Positions 1-7,579 of a stretch of 64,000 bases of DNA are shown in pieces. The notes under the pieces were generated by a model. The model did not search any database and was not told the DNA's origin. It was given only the letters and a program-made list of their open reading frames with translations. Made by a program: the position numbers and the translations under genes. Numbering within the stretch: position 1 is the first letter of the stretch; every line of letters starts with the position of its first letter. This DNA is from Macondimonas sp045864775. Lineage in GTDB: Bacteria; Pseudomonadota; Gammaproteobacteria; UBA5335. The stretch covers positions 992,001 to 1,056,000 of the forward strand of contig BTVR01000002.1 in NCBI GenBank assembly GCA_045864775.1. Reading direction: 5' to 3'.

Positions 1-60
1 CGTTTGCAGGGACGCGCTGGGACCGTGAAGCCCCACTATAGAAATCGCCCTGCAAGCGTG

Positions 61-726
61 TCAAGAAAGCGTCGGCGTGGCGGCCAGCAGCGCGTCGTAA
101 CCCAATTCGGCGGGCGGCTTCGCGCCGCAGGCCAGAAAGAAGCCCAAGGCGAGGCGATGCACGGCATCGGCCGTCTGCTCGGCGGTATCGGCGCGGGCCT
201 GGACCAGACAGCCTTCGAGTACGATGAACAGCGCTCGCGCAACGGGCAGAGCGTCTCCCACGAAGCGGAATTGGCCTGACGCACGGCCGTTGTCGAGGAT
301 GCCGGCCAGGAAATGCTCGGCATCCCGTCGCGCACGGGTGCGAAACTCCTTGATGAGGTCGCGATCGACCCGGCCCACGCCGATCAAGAGCCCCGAGACG
401 CTTTCCAGGTTTTCCGAATCCTGCAGGATGCTCTCGATGCCCTGAAAGAACTTCAGCATCTGCTCCTTGGGGTGATCGGCGCCGGCCATGGGGCCATAGA
501 TGTGCGCGACGAACAGCTTGCGCAAGCGCTTGACGCATTCGACGAAGAGCGCTTCCTTGTTGCGGAAATACCAGTACATCGCGCCCTTGCTGAGACTGCA
601 CGCCTTCGAGATCTGATCGATGGATACCCCGTCGTAGCCATAACGGCCGAACATCTCGAAAGCGGTCTGCAGGATCCGCTCGCGGGTTTCAAGGTCCAGG
701 ACAGCAGGTTTCTGGTTGGGCGCCAT
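61..726 (-). CDS. TetR/AcrR-family transcriptional regulator
   Basis: This 221-residue protein has a TetR-type N-terminal DNA-binding domain. The helix-turn-helix spans about residues 35-58 and includes the typical SLSKGAMYWYFRNKEALF recognition-helix region. The C-terminal half is all-helical and would bind an unknown ligand. TetR proteins usually repress neighbouring genes until a ligand releases them. The gene diverges from the DUF3592 gene at 861, and a short dyad (749-762) lies just upstream of its own start, so autoregulation is plausible. The ATG at 726 is the natural start because the family motif follows at normal spacing. The target genes cannot be told from the sequence. Family assignment is secure; the function is open. 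Confidence 0.9.
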   Translation of the reverse strand: MAPNQKPAVLDLETRERILQTAFEMFGRYGYDGVSIDQISKACSLSKGAMYWYFRNKEALFVECVKRLRKLFVAHIYGPMAGADHPKEQMLKFFQGIESILQDSENLESVSGLLIGVGRVDRDLIKEFRTRARRDAEHFLAGILDNGRASGQFRFVGDALPVARALFIVLEGCLVQARADTAEQTADAVHRLALGFFLACGAKPPAELGYDALLAATPTLS

Positions 727-748
727 GGGTTTCGCAATACATACCGAG

Positions 749-762
749 TAGTCGATTGACTA
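749..762. promoter_or_regulatory. Candidate TetR operator dyad
   Basis: TAGTC-GATT-GACTA is a perfect inverted repeat with 5-bp arms. It lies 22 bp upstream of the TetR start codon, in an AT-rich stretch (about 745-775) unlike the surrounding GC-rich DNA, and in the divergent intergenic region shared with the DUF3592 gene. TetR-family operators are short dyads in this position, but the arms are short and binding is only inferred. Confidence 0.3.
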
Positions 763-860
763 ATTTAATATAAGACCAAGGGTATCGGCAACGTTTTGAA
801 TATAGAGACGGCGCGGCATCCGTGCCACAATGACCGTCCCGTCATCCACTCCCGCCCCCT

Positions 861-1571
861 ATGACCGTGTCGCCGGCCGCCCCGCTTTCCGCGCAACTGC
901 AACGTCGTCTGCTTCTGATCTGCGTGCTGTCCAGCGTGATCCTGCTGTTCATCGGCATGCAACGGATCGTTCTGCAGGCCGGTCAACTCCGCGACTTTGT
1001 CCCGATCACGGCCGAAGTGATCGATCGCGGTGTCCGCGCCGCCGAGGACGGCAAGTTTCTTCCCTTCGTCGCGTTCCGCTTCCGCGTCGGCAACGAGGTG
1101 ATGCGAACCGACCAGTTGTTCTCCCGTCGCGACCCGCGTTCGCGCGCAGCGGCCGAAGCGGCGATCGCACCCTATGCGGTCGGTGATTCCGTCACCGCCT
1201 ACTACGATCCCGCGTTGCCCGATCGCACCTTCCTGCGCCCCGATCTGGCGTTCGGACCCTATGTCTTTGCGCTCATGGGCGTCGCCCTGCTGGCCGTGGG
1301 GCTGGCCCTCTCGCGCTGGCAGGGTCGCTATGCCATCGCGGCCGAACCACCGCCGCGGACGCGCGCCATCGCCGCGCTGGCCTGCGCCGTGGTCTGGCAG
1401 CTCGGCGGCGCGCTGGCCTGGGGCCACTACCTGCATCATCAGCCCCCGCCCTATCCATGGGCGGTCTGGGTGGTGCTGCCGATCTACGGCCTGATCGGCC
1501 TGATGCCGCTCGCCGTCGCCCTGCATTTTGTCCGCATGCATCGCGCGCGTCGCCGCATGGATTCCGCATGA
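861..1571 (+). CDS. DUF3592-type membrane protein
   Basis: This 236-residue protein has a transmembrane segment near the N-terminus (about residues 17-35). A soluble loop with the DUF3592 pattern follows: a 'GDSVTAYYDPALPDR' segment resembling the conserved V-x-V-x-Y-[DN]P motif. Three further hydrophobic segments lie between about 130 and 225. No enzymatic residues are evident, and the family has no established function. Its stop overlaps the start of tatD by 4 bp (ATGA), so the two are probably co-transcribed and translationally coupled. No good Shine-Dalgarno sequence precedes the ATG. The family call is made from the motif pattern alone. Confidence 0.75.
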   Translation: MTVSPAAPLSAQLQRRLLLICVLSSVILLFIGMQRIVLQAGQLRDFVPITAEVIDRGVRAAEDGKFLPFVAFRFRVGNEVMRTDQLFSRRDPRSRAAAEAAIAPYAVGDSVTAYYDPALPDRTFLRPDLAFGPYVFALMGVALLAVGLALSRWQGRYAIAAEPPPRTRAIAALACAVVWQLGGALAWGHYLHHQPPPYPWAVWVVLPIYGLIGLMPLAVALHFVRMHRARRRMDSA

Positions 1572-2407
1572 CGGATCTGGTGGACATCGGCGCCAACCTG
1601 ACGCACGACGCCTTCGGCGCCGATCGCCCCGCGGTGCTCGATCGCGCCAGGGCGGCCGGCGTCGCCGGCATGGTAGTCACCGGCAGTTCGCTCCCCTGTA
1701 GCCTCGAGGCGCTCGCGCTTGCCCGGTCCCATCCCGAGCATTTGCGCTGTACCGCCGGGATTCATCCGCATCATGCGGCCGAGCAGAGCCCGGCTGTGCG
1801 GGATGAACTGGCGCAGTTGTGGGCTGCGCCGGAAGTCGTCGCAATCGGCGAAACCGGGCTCGATTTCTTCCGCGATTTCTCCCCGCGCGCGGCGCAGGAA
1901 CGCGTCTTCGAGTGGCACCTGGAACAGGCGGCGCACCATCGCCTGCCGCTGTTCCTGCACGAGCGCGAGGCCCATGCGCGCTTTCTGCCGATGCTCCGCG
2001 CGGCGCGCGATGCCTTGACCGACGCAGTCGTGCACTGCTTCACCGGGGAGCGGGCGGCGCTGCATGCCTATCTCGACCTGGATCTGTACATCGGCATCAC
2101 CGGTTGGATATGCGACGAGCGCCGGGGTCGGCATCTGCTGGAACTGGTGCGCGACATTCCGGCCGCGCGGCTGATGATCGAAACCGACTGCCCCTATCTA
2201 TTGCCGCGCGACCTGCGCCCGCGCCCGCGCGACGGTCGCAACGAGCCGGCCTTTCTGCCGCATGTGCTCGCCGCCGTGGCCCGTGCGCGTGGCGACGATC
2301 CCGCCGCACTCGCCCAGCAGACGAGCGCCAACGCGCGGCGCTTTTTTCGCTGGCCGGCCAAGGCGCGCGGGGTCGTCCCTTCCGTGCCTGCCTCGTCCAG
2401 CGCATGA
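1568..2407 (+). CDS. tatD: TatD-family metal-dependent deoxyribonuclease
   Basis: This 279-residue TIM-barrel hydrolase belongs to the TatD group, which are metal-dependent 3'-5' exonucleases acting on DNA. It opens with DIGANLTHDAF, the TatD variant of the usual metal-binding H-x-H start. It also has GIHPHHA, GETGLDFFRDFSP, an LFLHER motif, VVHCFTG and IETDCPYLLPRD, all family signatures carrying metal ligands. The start at 1568 gives the expected N-terminus and a 4-bp ATGA overlap with the DUF3592 gene; a longer in-frame extension to 1457 has no family similarity. A DNA-quality-control role is inferred from the family. Confidence 0.95.
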   Translation: MTDLVDIGANLTHDAFGADRPAVLDRARAAGVAGMVVTGSSLPCSLEALALARSHPEHLRCTAGIHPHHAAEQSPAVRDELAQLWAAPEVVAIGETGLDFFRDFSPRAAQERVFEWHLEQAAHHRLPLFLHEREAHARFLPMLRAARDALTDAVVHCFTGERAALHAYLDLDLYIGITGWICDERRGRHLLELVRDIPAARLMIETDCPYLLPRDLRPRPRDGRNEPAFLPHVLAAVARARGDDPAALAQQTSANARRFFRWPAKARGVVPSVPASSSA

Positions 2408-2491
2408 GTTCGGCCCGCACCACCCGCGCGACGCGAGCCGGTCGCAGGCGGAATCGTTTCCGGATTTCTTGGTTTTTGAGAGTACCCGAGC

Positions 2492-3451
2492 ATGAACCAG
2501 TTGCAGCAACTGCGCCGTTACACGACCGTCGTGGCCGATACCGGCGACATCGAAGCCATCGCCCGCTACCGTCCGACCGATGCCACCACCAATCCTTCCC
2601 TGATCCTCGCTGCCGCGAGCCAGGATGCTTACCGGCATCTGGTGGAGGACGCCGTCGGATTCGGCAACACCCAGCGCGGGACGAGCGGCGCGCGGCTGGA
2701 CGCGGCCATGGACAAGCTGGCCGTGAACTTCGGCGTGGAGATCCTGCGCATCGTGCCGGGCCGGGTTTCGACGGAAGTGGATGCACGACTGTCCTTCGAT
2801 GGGCCGGCAAGCCTTGCCAAGGCGCGGCGTCTGATCGCGCTCTATGAAGCGGCGGGCATCGACCGCGAGCGCGTGCTGATCAAGCTGGCCAGCACCTGGG
2901 AGGGCATCGCCACCGCCCGCGCGCTCGAACAGGAAGGCATCCGTTGCAACATGACGCTGCTGTTCTGCCTCGCCCAGGCGGTGGCCTGCGCGGAGGCCGG
3001 GGTGCGCCTGATCTCGCCCTTCGTCGGTCGCATCACCGACTGGTACCGGCAACGCGACGGCGTGGCGGCCTACGCGCCCGAGAACGATCCCGGCGTCGGT
3101 TCGGTGACGACGATCTTCAACTACTTCAAGAAATTCGGTCATGACACCGAGATCATGGGCGCGAGCTTCCGCACCGCCCGACAGGTGACGGCGCTGGCGG
3201 GCTGCGACCTGCTCACCATCGCCCCGACCCTGCTGGCCGAACTCGAATCATGTACCGATCCCCTGCCGCGGCGGCTGGATCCTGCCGGTGCGGCGGCTGC
3301 CGACCTCGAGCGTCTGGATGTATCGGAAAGCCGTTTCCGCTGGCTGCTCAACGAAGACGCCATGGCCACGGAGAAACTGGCCGAAGGCATCCGCCGCTTC
3401 GCCGTCGACGCGGTCAAGTTGGAACAACTGATCGCCCAGCGCACGGGGTGA
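2492..3451 (+). CDS. tal: Transaldolase
   Basis: This 319-residue protein matches the full-length class I transaldolase (TalB type) of the non-oxidative pentose phosphate pathway. It transfers a dihydroxyacetone unit between sedoheptulose 7-phosphate and glyceraldehyde 3-phosphate in the cytosol. The Schiff-base lysine lies in VLIKLASTWEGI. Other signatures are TTNPSLIL near the N-terminus and LISPFVGRITDW. The gene stands alone, 84 bp after tatD and convergent with the diguanylate cyclase gene. No partner transketolase is nearby. Confidence 0.96.
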   Translation: MNQLQQLRRYTTVVADTGDIEAIARYRPTDATTNPSLILAAASQDAYRHLVEDAVGFGNTQRGTSGARLDAAMDKLAVNFGVEILRIVPGRVSTEVDARLSFDGPASLAKARRLIALYEAAGIDRERVLIKLASTWEGIATARALEQEGIRCNMTLLFCLAQAVACAEAGVRLISPFVGRITDWYRQRDGVAAYAPENDPGVGSVTTIFNYFKKFGHDTEIMGASFRTARQVTALAGCDLLTIAPTLLAELESCTDPLPRRLDPAGAAAADLERLDVSESRFRWLLNEDAMATEKLAEGIRRFAVDAVKLEQLIAQRTG

Positions 3452-3476
3452 TCGGCGCGCGATACGCCGGCGACGG

Positions 3477-4781
3477 TCAGCCGGGCAGGCGCACCATGAG
3501 CCGATTGCGGCCGCGATTCTTGGCCAGGTAGAGCGCTTCATCGGCGAGCGTGAGCAACGCCGCCGGCTCGATCGGCGCCTGCGCGCTCATGTGGGTCAAG
3601 CCCACACTGACCGTGACCTCGCCTGACACCGGCGAATCCTCATGCGCGATCTGCAGCGCCTTCACGTGGGCGATGACCCGGCGCGCCACCTGCTCGCCGC
3701 CCTCGAGGCTCGTATCGGGCAGGAGCACGACGAATTCCTCGCCGCCGTACCGCGCCGTGAGGTCCCCCGCCCTCAAGGTCGCGCCGTGGATGGCGCTCGC
3801 GACGCGCCGCAGGCACTCGTCGCCGGCGACATGGCCATAGCGATCGTTGTAGGCCTTGAAAGCGTCGATGTCGATCAACAGCAGGACCAGACCGTTCGTC
3901 GCATCGACGTCGTTCTGACGTTGCGCCGTCCGGTCGGGGCCGCGCGCCAATCGCAGCCATTCACGCTGCAGGCTCTCGTCGAAGCAGCGGCGATTGGCGA
4001 CGCCCGTCAGTCCATCCGACAGGGATGCGAGCCGCAGCCGCTCGTTGGCCTGCACCAGCTCGCGCGCCCGCAAATCCAGTGCCAGCTGCTGACGGCGGAT
4101 CAGCCGGGTCTGCTCGGTCTGCTGACGGTAGAGCCGCGCCAGCCGCTGGCGCCGGTAGCGCTGAAAATTGTTGGCCATCGCCATGACCGCCGAAATGACG
4201 AGGGCGCTGGCCACGAACATGAACTCCTGTTCGGGTGCGAGCGGGCTGGCCTGGGCGCCGTTGCCGAGGTAAAGCCCGTGGATCAGCAGCGTCACCAGAA
4301 TGCCTGCGAGCAAGCTGGCCCATGCGCCGAAATGGATGCCGAGGTAGCACTCCATCGTGACCACGCCCAGCAGGCAGCCGAACGCGCTGAGATGGCCGAA
4401 GCGGTCGTACTGGACCACCGTCAGCATCAGCATCAGGTTCAACGCCAGCAAGGCCAGCGTGAGCGATGAGAAAGGGAGCGGGAAGCGCCGCAAGAACCGC
4501 GGCCGAATCGCCGCAGCGGTCACACCGGCCAGGGCCCACCCCGAGAGGATGAGCGGCGCGAAATCTCCCACCGGGCGATGCAATAGCCCCAGGTCGGCCG
4601 CCAGCACGGCGAGGATCGCCAGCAGCAGCCAGTAGACACCGCCGATCAGCGCGATGCGCCGACCGATCCGGAGCCGGCGCGCGAGCGCGGCCGCGGCTTG
4701 TGCATCGCAGGTTTCGCGCTCAGGCACGCCATCAGGCCAGGCGAAGGTCGCCAGTCGTCGGCTCACCGGACAAGTGTTCAT
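3477..4781 (-). CDS. Membrane-anchored diguanylate cyclase (GGDEF)
   Basis: This 434-residue protein makes cyclic di-GMP from two GTP. The N-terminal 200 or so residues contain about six hydrophobic segments, followed by a helical coiled-coil-like linker (about 205-250) and a GGDEF domain. The active-site signature is GGEEF (about 346-350). An RxxD inhibitory site (RAGD, about 337-340) sits exactly five residues upstream, so product feedback inhibition is expected. No PAS or phosphodiesterase EAL domain is present, and the signal sensed by the membrane part is unknown. An AAGGAAGGG ribosome-binding site precedes the ATG at 4781. A terminator separates it from the dehydrogenase genes upstream. 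Confidence 0.93.
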   Translation of the reverse strand: MNTCPVSRRLATFAWPDGVPERETCDAQAAAALARRLRIGRRIALIGGVYWLLLAILAVLAADLGLLHRPVGDFAPLILSGWALAGVTAAAIRPRFLRRFPLPFSSLTLALLALNLMLMLTVVQYDRFGHLSAFGCLLGVVTMECYLGIHFGAWASLLAGILVTLLIHGLYLGNGAQASPLAPEQEFMFVASALVISAVMAMANNFQRYRRQRLARLYRQQTEQTRLIRRQQLALDLRARELVQANERLRLASLSDGLTGVANRRCFDESLQREWLRLARGPDRTAQRQNDVDATNGLVLLLIDIDAFKAYNDRYGHVAGDECLRRVASAIHGATLRAGDLTARYGGEEFVVLLPDTSLEGGEQVARRVIAHVKALQIAHEDSPVSGEVTVSVGLTHMSAQAPIEPAALLTLADEALYLAKNRGRNRLMVRLPG

Positions 4782-4872
4782 CGATCGAGCCCTTCCTTGG
4801 CCGTCGAACCCTGTCAGCGGGCGTCGATCAGACGCCCCAAAGCTGGGATCCCTCCATCAAACCGGACCCCAT

Positions 4873-4903
4873 AAAAAAGCCTTGGCTGGACCCAGCCAAG
4901 GCT
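4873..4903 (-). terminator. Rho-independent terminator after the dehydrogenase operon
   Basis: On the minus strand a perfect 12-bp inverted repeat (4878-4889 with 4892-4903) is followed at once by a run of six T residues. This is a textbook intrinsic terminator about 45 bp past the stop codon of the acyl-CoA dehydrogenase gene. Confidence 0.92.
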
Positions 4904-4913
4904 CGACTTCAAG

Positions 4914-4942
4914 GATGGCAGATGCGCGGAGCATCCGCCATC
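4914..4942 (-). other. Second hairpin between stop codon and terminator
   Basis: On the minus strand, two 12-nt arms (4914-4925 and 4931-4942) pair around a 5-nt loop. The one non-Watson-Crick position becomes a G-U pair in minus-strand RNA, whereas plus-strand RNA would have an A-C mismatch, which argues the structure belongs to the minus-strand transcript. It starts 6 bp after the stop codon and precedes the terminator. It may protect the 3' end of the mRNA. Confidence 0.6.
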
Positions 4943-4948
4943 TGTTCG

Positions 4949-6145
4949 TCAGCGCAGTTCTTTCGAGCTCTTGCCCAGTACCTGACGGGCGACGATGAGC
5001 TGCTGGATCTGCTGGGTGCCCTCGAAGATGTCGAGGATCTTCTGGTCGCGCGCCCACTTCTCGAGCAGATGCACTTCGCTGTAGCCGAGGTTGCGGGTCA
5101 GCTCGACGCAGCGCAGGACGATGTAGTTGCCCACGCGGCCGGCCTTGGCCTTGCACATGGAGGCTTCCTTGGAGTTGGGCTGGCCATTGTCGGCCATCCA
5201 GGCGGCGCGCATGGTCAGGAGATAGGCCGATTCCCACTCCGATTCCATCCACTCGATCTCGGCGCGCAGGGCGTCGTTGGTCCAGCGGGATTTCTTGTAG
5301 TCGATGATCACCCCTTCCTTGGCCAGCAATTCCTTGGTCAGGTCGAGGGAGGCACGCGAGACGCCCAGCGACATCGCGGCCACCGGCGGGCGGGTGTTGT
5401 CGAAGGTCTGCATGACCCCGCCGAAGCCTTCCTTCTTGTCCTTGATCTCGGCCGAGCCCAGCAGGTTTTCCTGGGGCACGCGGACGTTGGTGAAGGTGAT
5501 GGCGGCCGTGTCGGAGGCGCGGATGCCCATCTTCTTTTCCAGGCGCACCAGTTCCACGCCCGGCAGGTCCTTCGGCACCACGAAGGACTTGATGCCGGCC
5601 TTGCCCTGCGTGGGGTCGATGTTGGCCCACACCACCACATGGCTGGCGCGGCCGCCGGAGGTGATGTAGATCTTCTCGCCGTTGATGATGTAGTGGTCAC
5701 CGTCCTTCTTGGCGGTGGTCTTGATGTTGCCGGCGTCCGACCCCGTGCCCGGCTCGGTAATGGCCATGGCGGCCCAGCACTTGCCGAATTTTTCCTTCTG
5801 CTCCGGCGTGCCGGCGGCCATGATGGCGGCATTGCCGAGGCCCTGACCCGGAATGGCCAGCGCCAGACCCGCGTCGCCCCAGCACATTTCCGTCATGGCG
5901 GCGATCGCGACCATGTTGCCGCCGTTCTTGGCGCCGGGCTTGGCGTCCTTGTCCTTGCTCCCGCCCAGGCCACCCATGCCGCCACCGCCGCCGCCCAGCA
6001 TGGATTTCAGTGCGTCGAGTTCCTTCGGCGGGGTGTGCTCGGCCTTGTCGTACTTGCGGGAAATGGTGCGAAACATGGACTTGGCCAGACCGTTGGCCAT
6101 CTTCTGCATGTTCGCGACGTTCGGCGGAAGTTCGAGATAAATCAT
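4949..6145 (-). CDS. Acyl-CoA dehydrogenase-like subunit (B) with Gly-rich linker
   Basis: This 398-residue protein belongs to the acyl-CoA dehydrogenase family, flavoenzymes that form the alpha,beta double bond in acyl-CoA. It has the substrate/FAD motif ITEPGTGSD (about 129-137) and a C-terminal DIFEGTQQIQ (about 372-381), whose Glu 375 matches the usual catalytic base. It is unusual in two ways. The normal N-terminal helical domain is partly replaced by a Gly-rich, charged linker (about 51-76). The R-x-x-F-G FAD-binding motif is missing, with VIIDYKKSRW in its place. The partner gene upstream (6176-7303) has the opposite set of motifs. The genes are 30 bp apart, and a GAGGA ribosome-binding site precedes the ATG. 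Confidence 0.9.
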   Translation of the reverse strand: MIYLELPPNVANMQKMANGLAKSMFRTISRKYDKAEHTPPKELDALKSMLGGGGGGMGGLGGSKDKDAKPGAKNGGNMVAIAAMTEMCWGDAGLALAIPGQGLGNAAIMAAGTPEQKEKFGKCWAAMAITEPGTGSDAGNIKTTAKKDGDHYIINGEKIYITSGGRASHVVVWANIDPTQGKAGIKSFVVPKDLPGVELVRLEKKMGIRASDTAAITFTNVRVPQENLLGSAEIKDKKEGFGGVMQTFDNTRPPVAAMSLGVSRASLDLTKELLAKEGVIIDYKKSRWTNDALRAEIEWMESEWESAYLLTMRAAWMADNGQPNSKEASMCKAKAGRVGNYIVLRCVELTRNLGYSEVHLLEKWARDQKILDIFEGTQQIQQLIVARQVLGKSSKELR

Positions 6146-6175
6146 TGCGTCATCCTCAAAATCGGGCAGATCGGA

Positions 6176-7303
6176 TCAGATGTTGAAGCAGCCTTCCAGC
6201 ACGGCCAGACCGCGCAGGTTGCGATACCACATCTCCTCGGCGTACTCGCGCAGGAAACCGGCGCCGCCGAGAATCTGTACCCCGTCGGTCCCCACCTGCA
6301 TCATGCGCTCGGCGCAGTTGATGTAGGCGAGATGGGCCTGACGATGGAAATCCAGGCCGTTCTCGGCCTGGGCCGCGGCGCGCCAGACCATGAGGCGCAT
6401 GCCGTCCAGTTCGATCGCGATGTTGGCCACCATGAAGGCGACGGCCTGGCGATGGGAAATGGGCTCCCCGAAGGCGATGCGCTCGTTGGCATACTGGGTG
6501 ACGTGTTCCAGCAGCGCCTGGGCGGTGCCCACGGCGGCGGCGCAGGCCCCCAGCCGCGACAGGTCGATCAGCCGCTGGTAGTCGAAGGTCTTTTCGCCCT
6601 CGCCCAGCCGGGCCGAGGTCTCGACACGAACGTTTTCCAGCGTGACCACACCCAGGGACAGGCCATGCAGGCCCAGATAGCCTTGGGCCTGCGCGCTCAG
6701 CCCCTGCGCGCCTTTCTCGACCAGAAACACCTGCGGGCCCGCGCCTTCCACTTCCGCCACGACGGCGAAATGCTCGGCGGTGGTGGCCAGCGGCACCATG
6801 CTCTTGACGCCGTTCAGGACATAGGCGCCGCCTTCGGCGACGGCCGTGGTCTGCAGGGCGTGCACGTCCGCGGTGGCGCGGGGTTCTGCGATGGCCACCG
6901 TGGCCGGAACGAAGGACTCACCGGCGAAGATCGGCAGGTACTTGGCCTGTTGCGCCGCCGAGCCCTGATCGATGAGCAGGTTCACGAAGCCGAGCGGCGC
7001 AAGGATGTGCAGCGCCAGACCCATGTCGCCCTTGCCGAGGTCCTCGGCGATCAAGACGTTGGACACCGGCGAGCGGGGTGAACCGGCGCCGCCGTGCTCC
7101 TCCGGGACCGGCAGCAGCGTGATGCCCAGCTCATGAGCCTGCTGCAGCAGTTCGCCCGGGATTTCTCCGGATTCATCGATTGCGCGGGCTTGAGACTTGA
7201 TGGCGGTTTCGGCGAAACGCTGCATGGTTTCGCGCGTGATGCGCTGCTCATCGGTGAGCGTGAGATCGAACGGATGCACAGGCTTGGCGCCGGGCTGGGT
7301 CAT
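6176..7303 (-). CDS. Acyl-CoA dehydrogenase-like subunit (A), C-terminally short
   Basis: This 375-residue acyl-CoA dehydrogenase-family protein is the first gene of the pair. It has a normal N-terminal helical domain (VPEEHGGAG about 66-74), the FAD-binding RIAFGEPISHRQ (about 275-286) and QILGGAGF (about 343-350). The central motif that is normally TEP-x-x-GSD is degenerate (AEPRATAD, about 139-146). The protein ends five residues after the likely catalytic Glu 370 (VLEGCFNI), so the GT-x-x-IQ flavin-contact tail is absent. These losses mirror those of the downstream gene, suggesting a heteromeric enzyme. The start at 7303 is chosen because GAGGA lies about 8 bp upstream; longer starts at 7321 or 7399 lack this support. 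The substrate is unknown. Confidence 0.88.
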   Translation of the reverse strand: MTQPGAKPVHPFDLTLTDEQRITRETMQRFAETAIKSQARAIDESGEIPGELLQQAHELGITLLPVPEEHGGAGSPRSPVSNVLIAEDLGKGDMGLALHILAPLGFVNLLIDQGSAAQQAKYLPIFAGESFVPATVAIAEPRATADVHALQTTAVAEGGAYVLNGVKSMVPLATTAEHFAVVAEVEGAGPQVFLVEKGAQGLSAQAQGYLGLHGLSLGVVTLENVRVETSARLGEGEKTFDYQRLIDLSRLGACAAAVGTAQALLEHVTQYANERIAFGEPISHRQAVAFMVANIAIELDGMRLMVWRAAAQAENGLDFHRQAHLAYINCAERMMQVGTDGVQILGGAGFLREYAEEMWYRNLRGLAVLEGCFNI

Positions 7304-7579
7304 GGGTGGATCCTCATTCATCGGACAAGGCTGGAAGCGGCGCGGGGACGATCCCGGCCGGGCAGGAAAAACAAACCCGTTATCTTGGGCAAGGATCACG
7401 CAAAAGGCAATCGAGTCCCGCTCCTACGCTCACCGCCCATGACGGGCATCGCGTGCAAGGCTCTCGAGGCAGGTCGGCCCACCCAGCCCGGCCGACCCGG
7501 ACCCTGTGCGCGCACGTATTTCCCAAGCCCCGGAAAGACCGATAAAATTCCCGCCCGCACGGTTCCCAGGTTTCCCTCC

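Noticed and set aside
1..59. Inverted repeat (CGTTTGCAGGG and CCCTGCAAGCG) downstream of the TetR gene
   Set aside because: The arms are separated by about 37 bp, contain a mismatch and lack a T run, so they do not support a terminator. The window edge prevents further context.
4700..7081. Long open frame antisense to the two acyl-CoA dehydrogenase genes
   Set aside because: It is a mirror of GC-rich codon bias. The encoded sequence is rich in His, Gly, Gln and Asp without any family motif, and it runs through a strong terminator.
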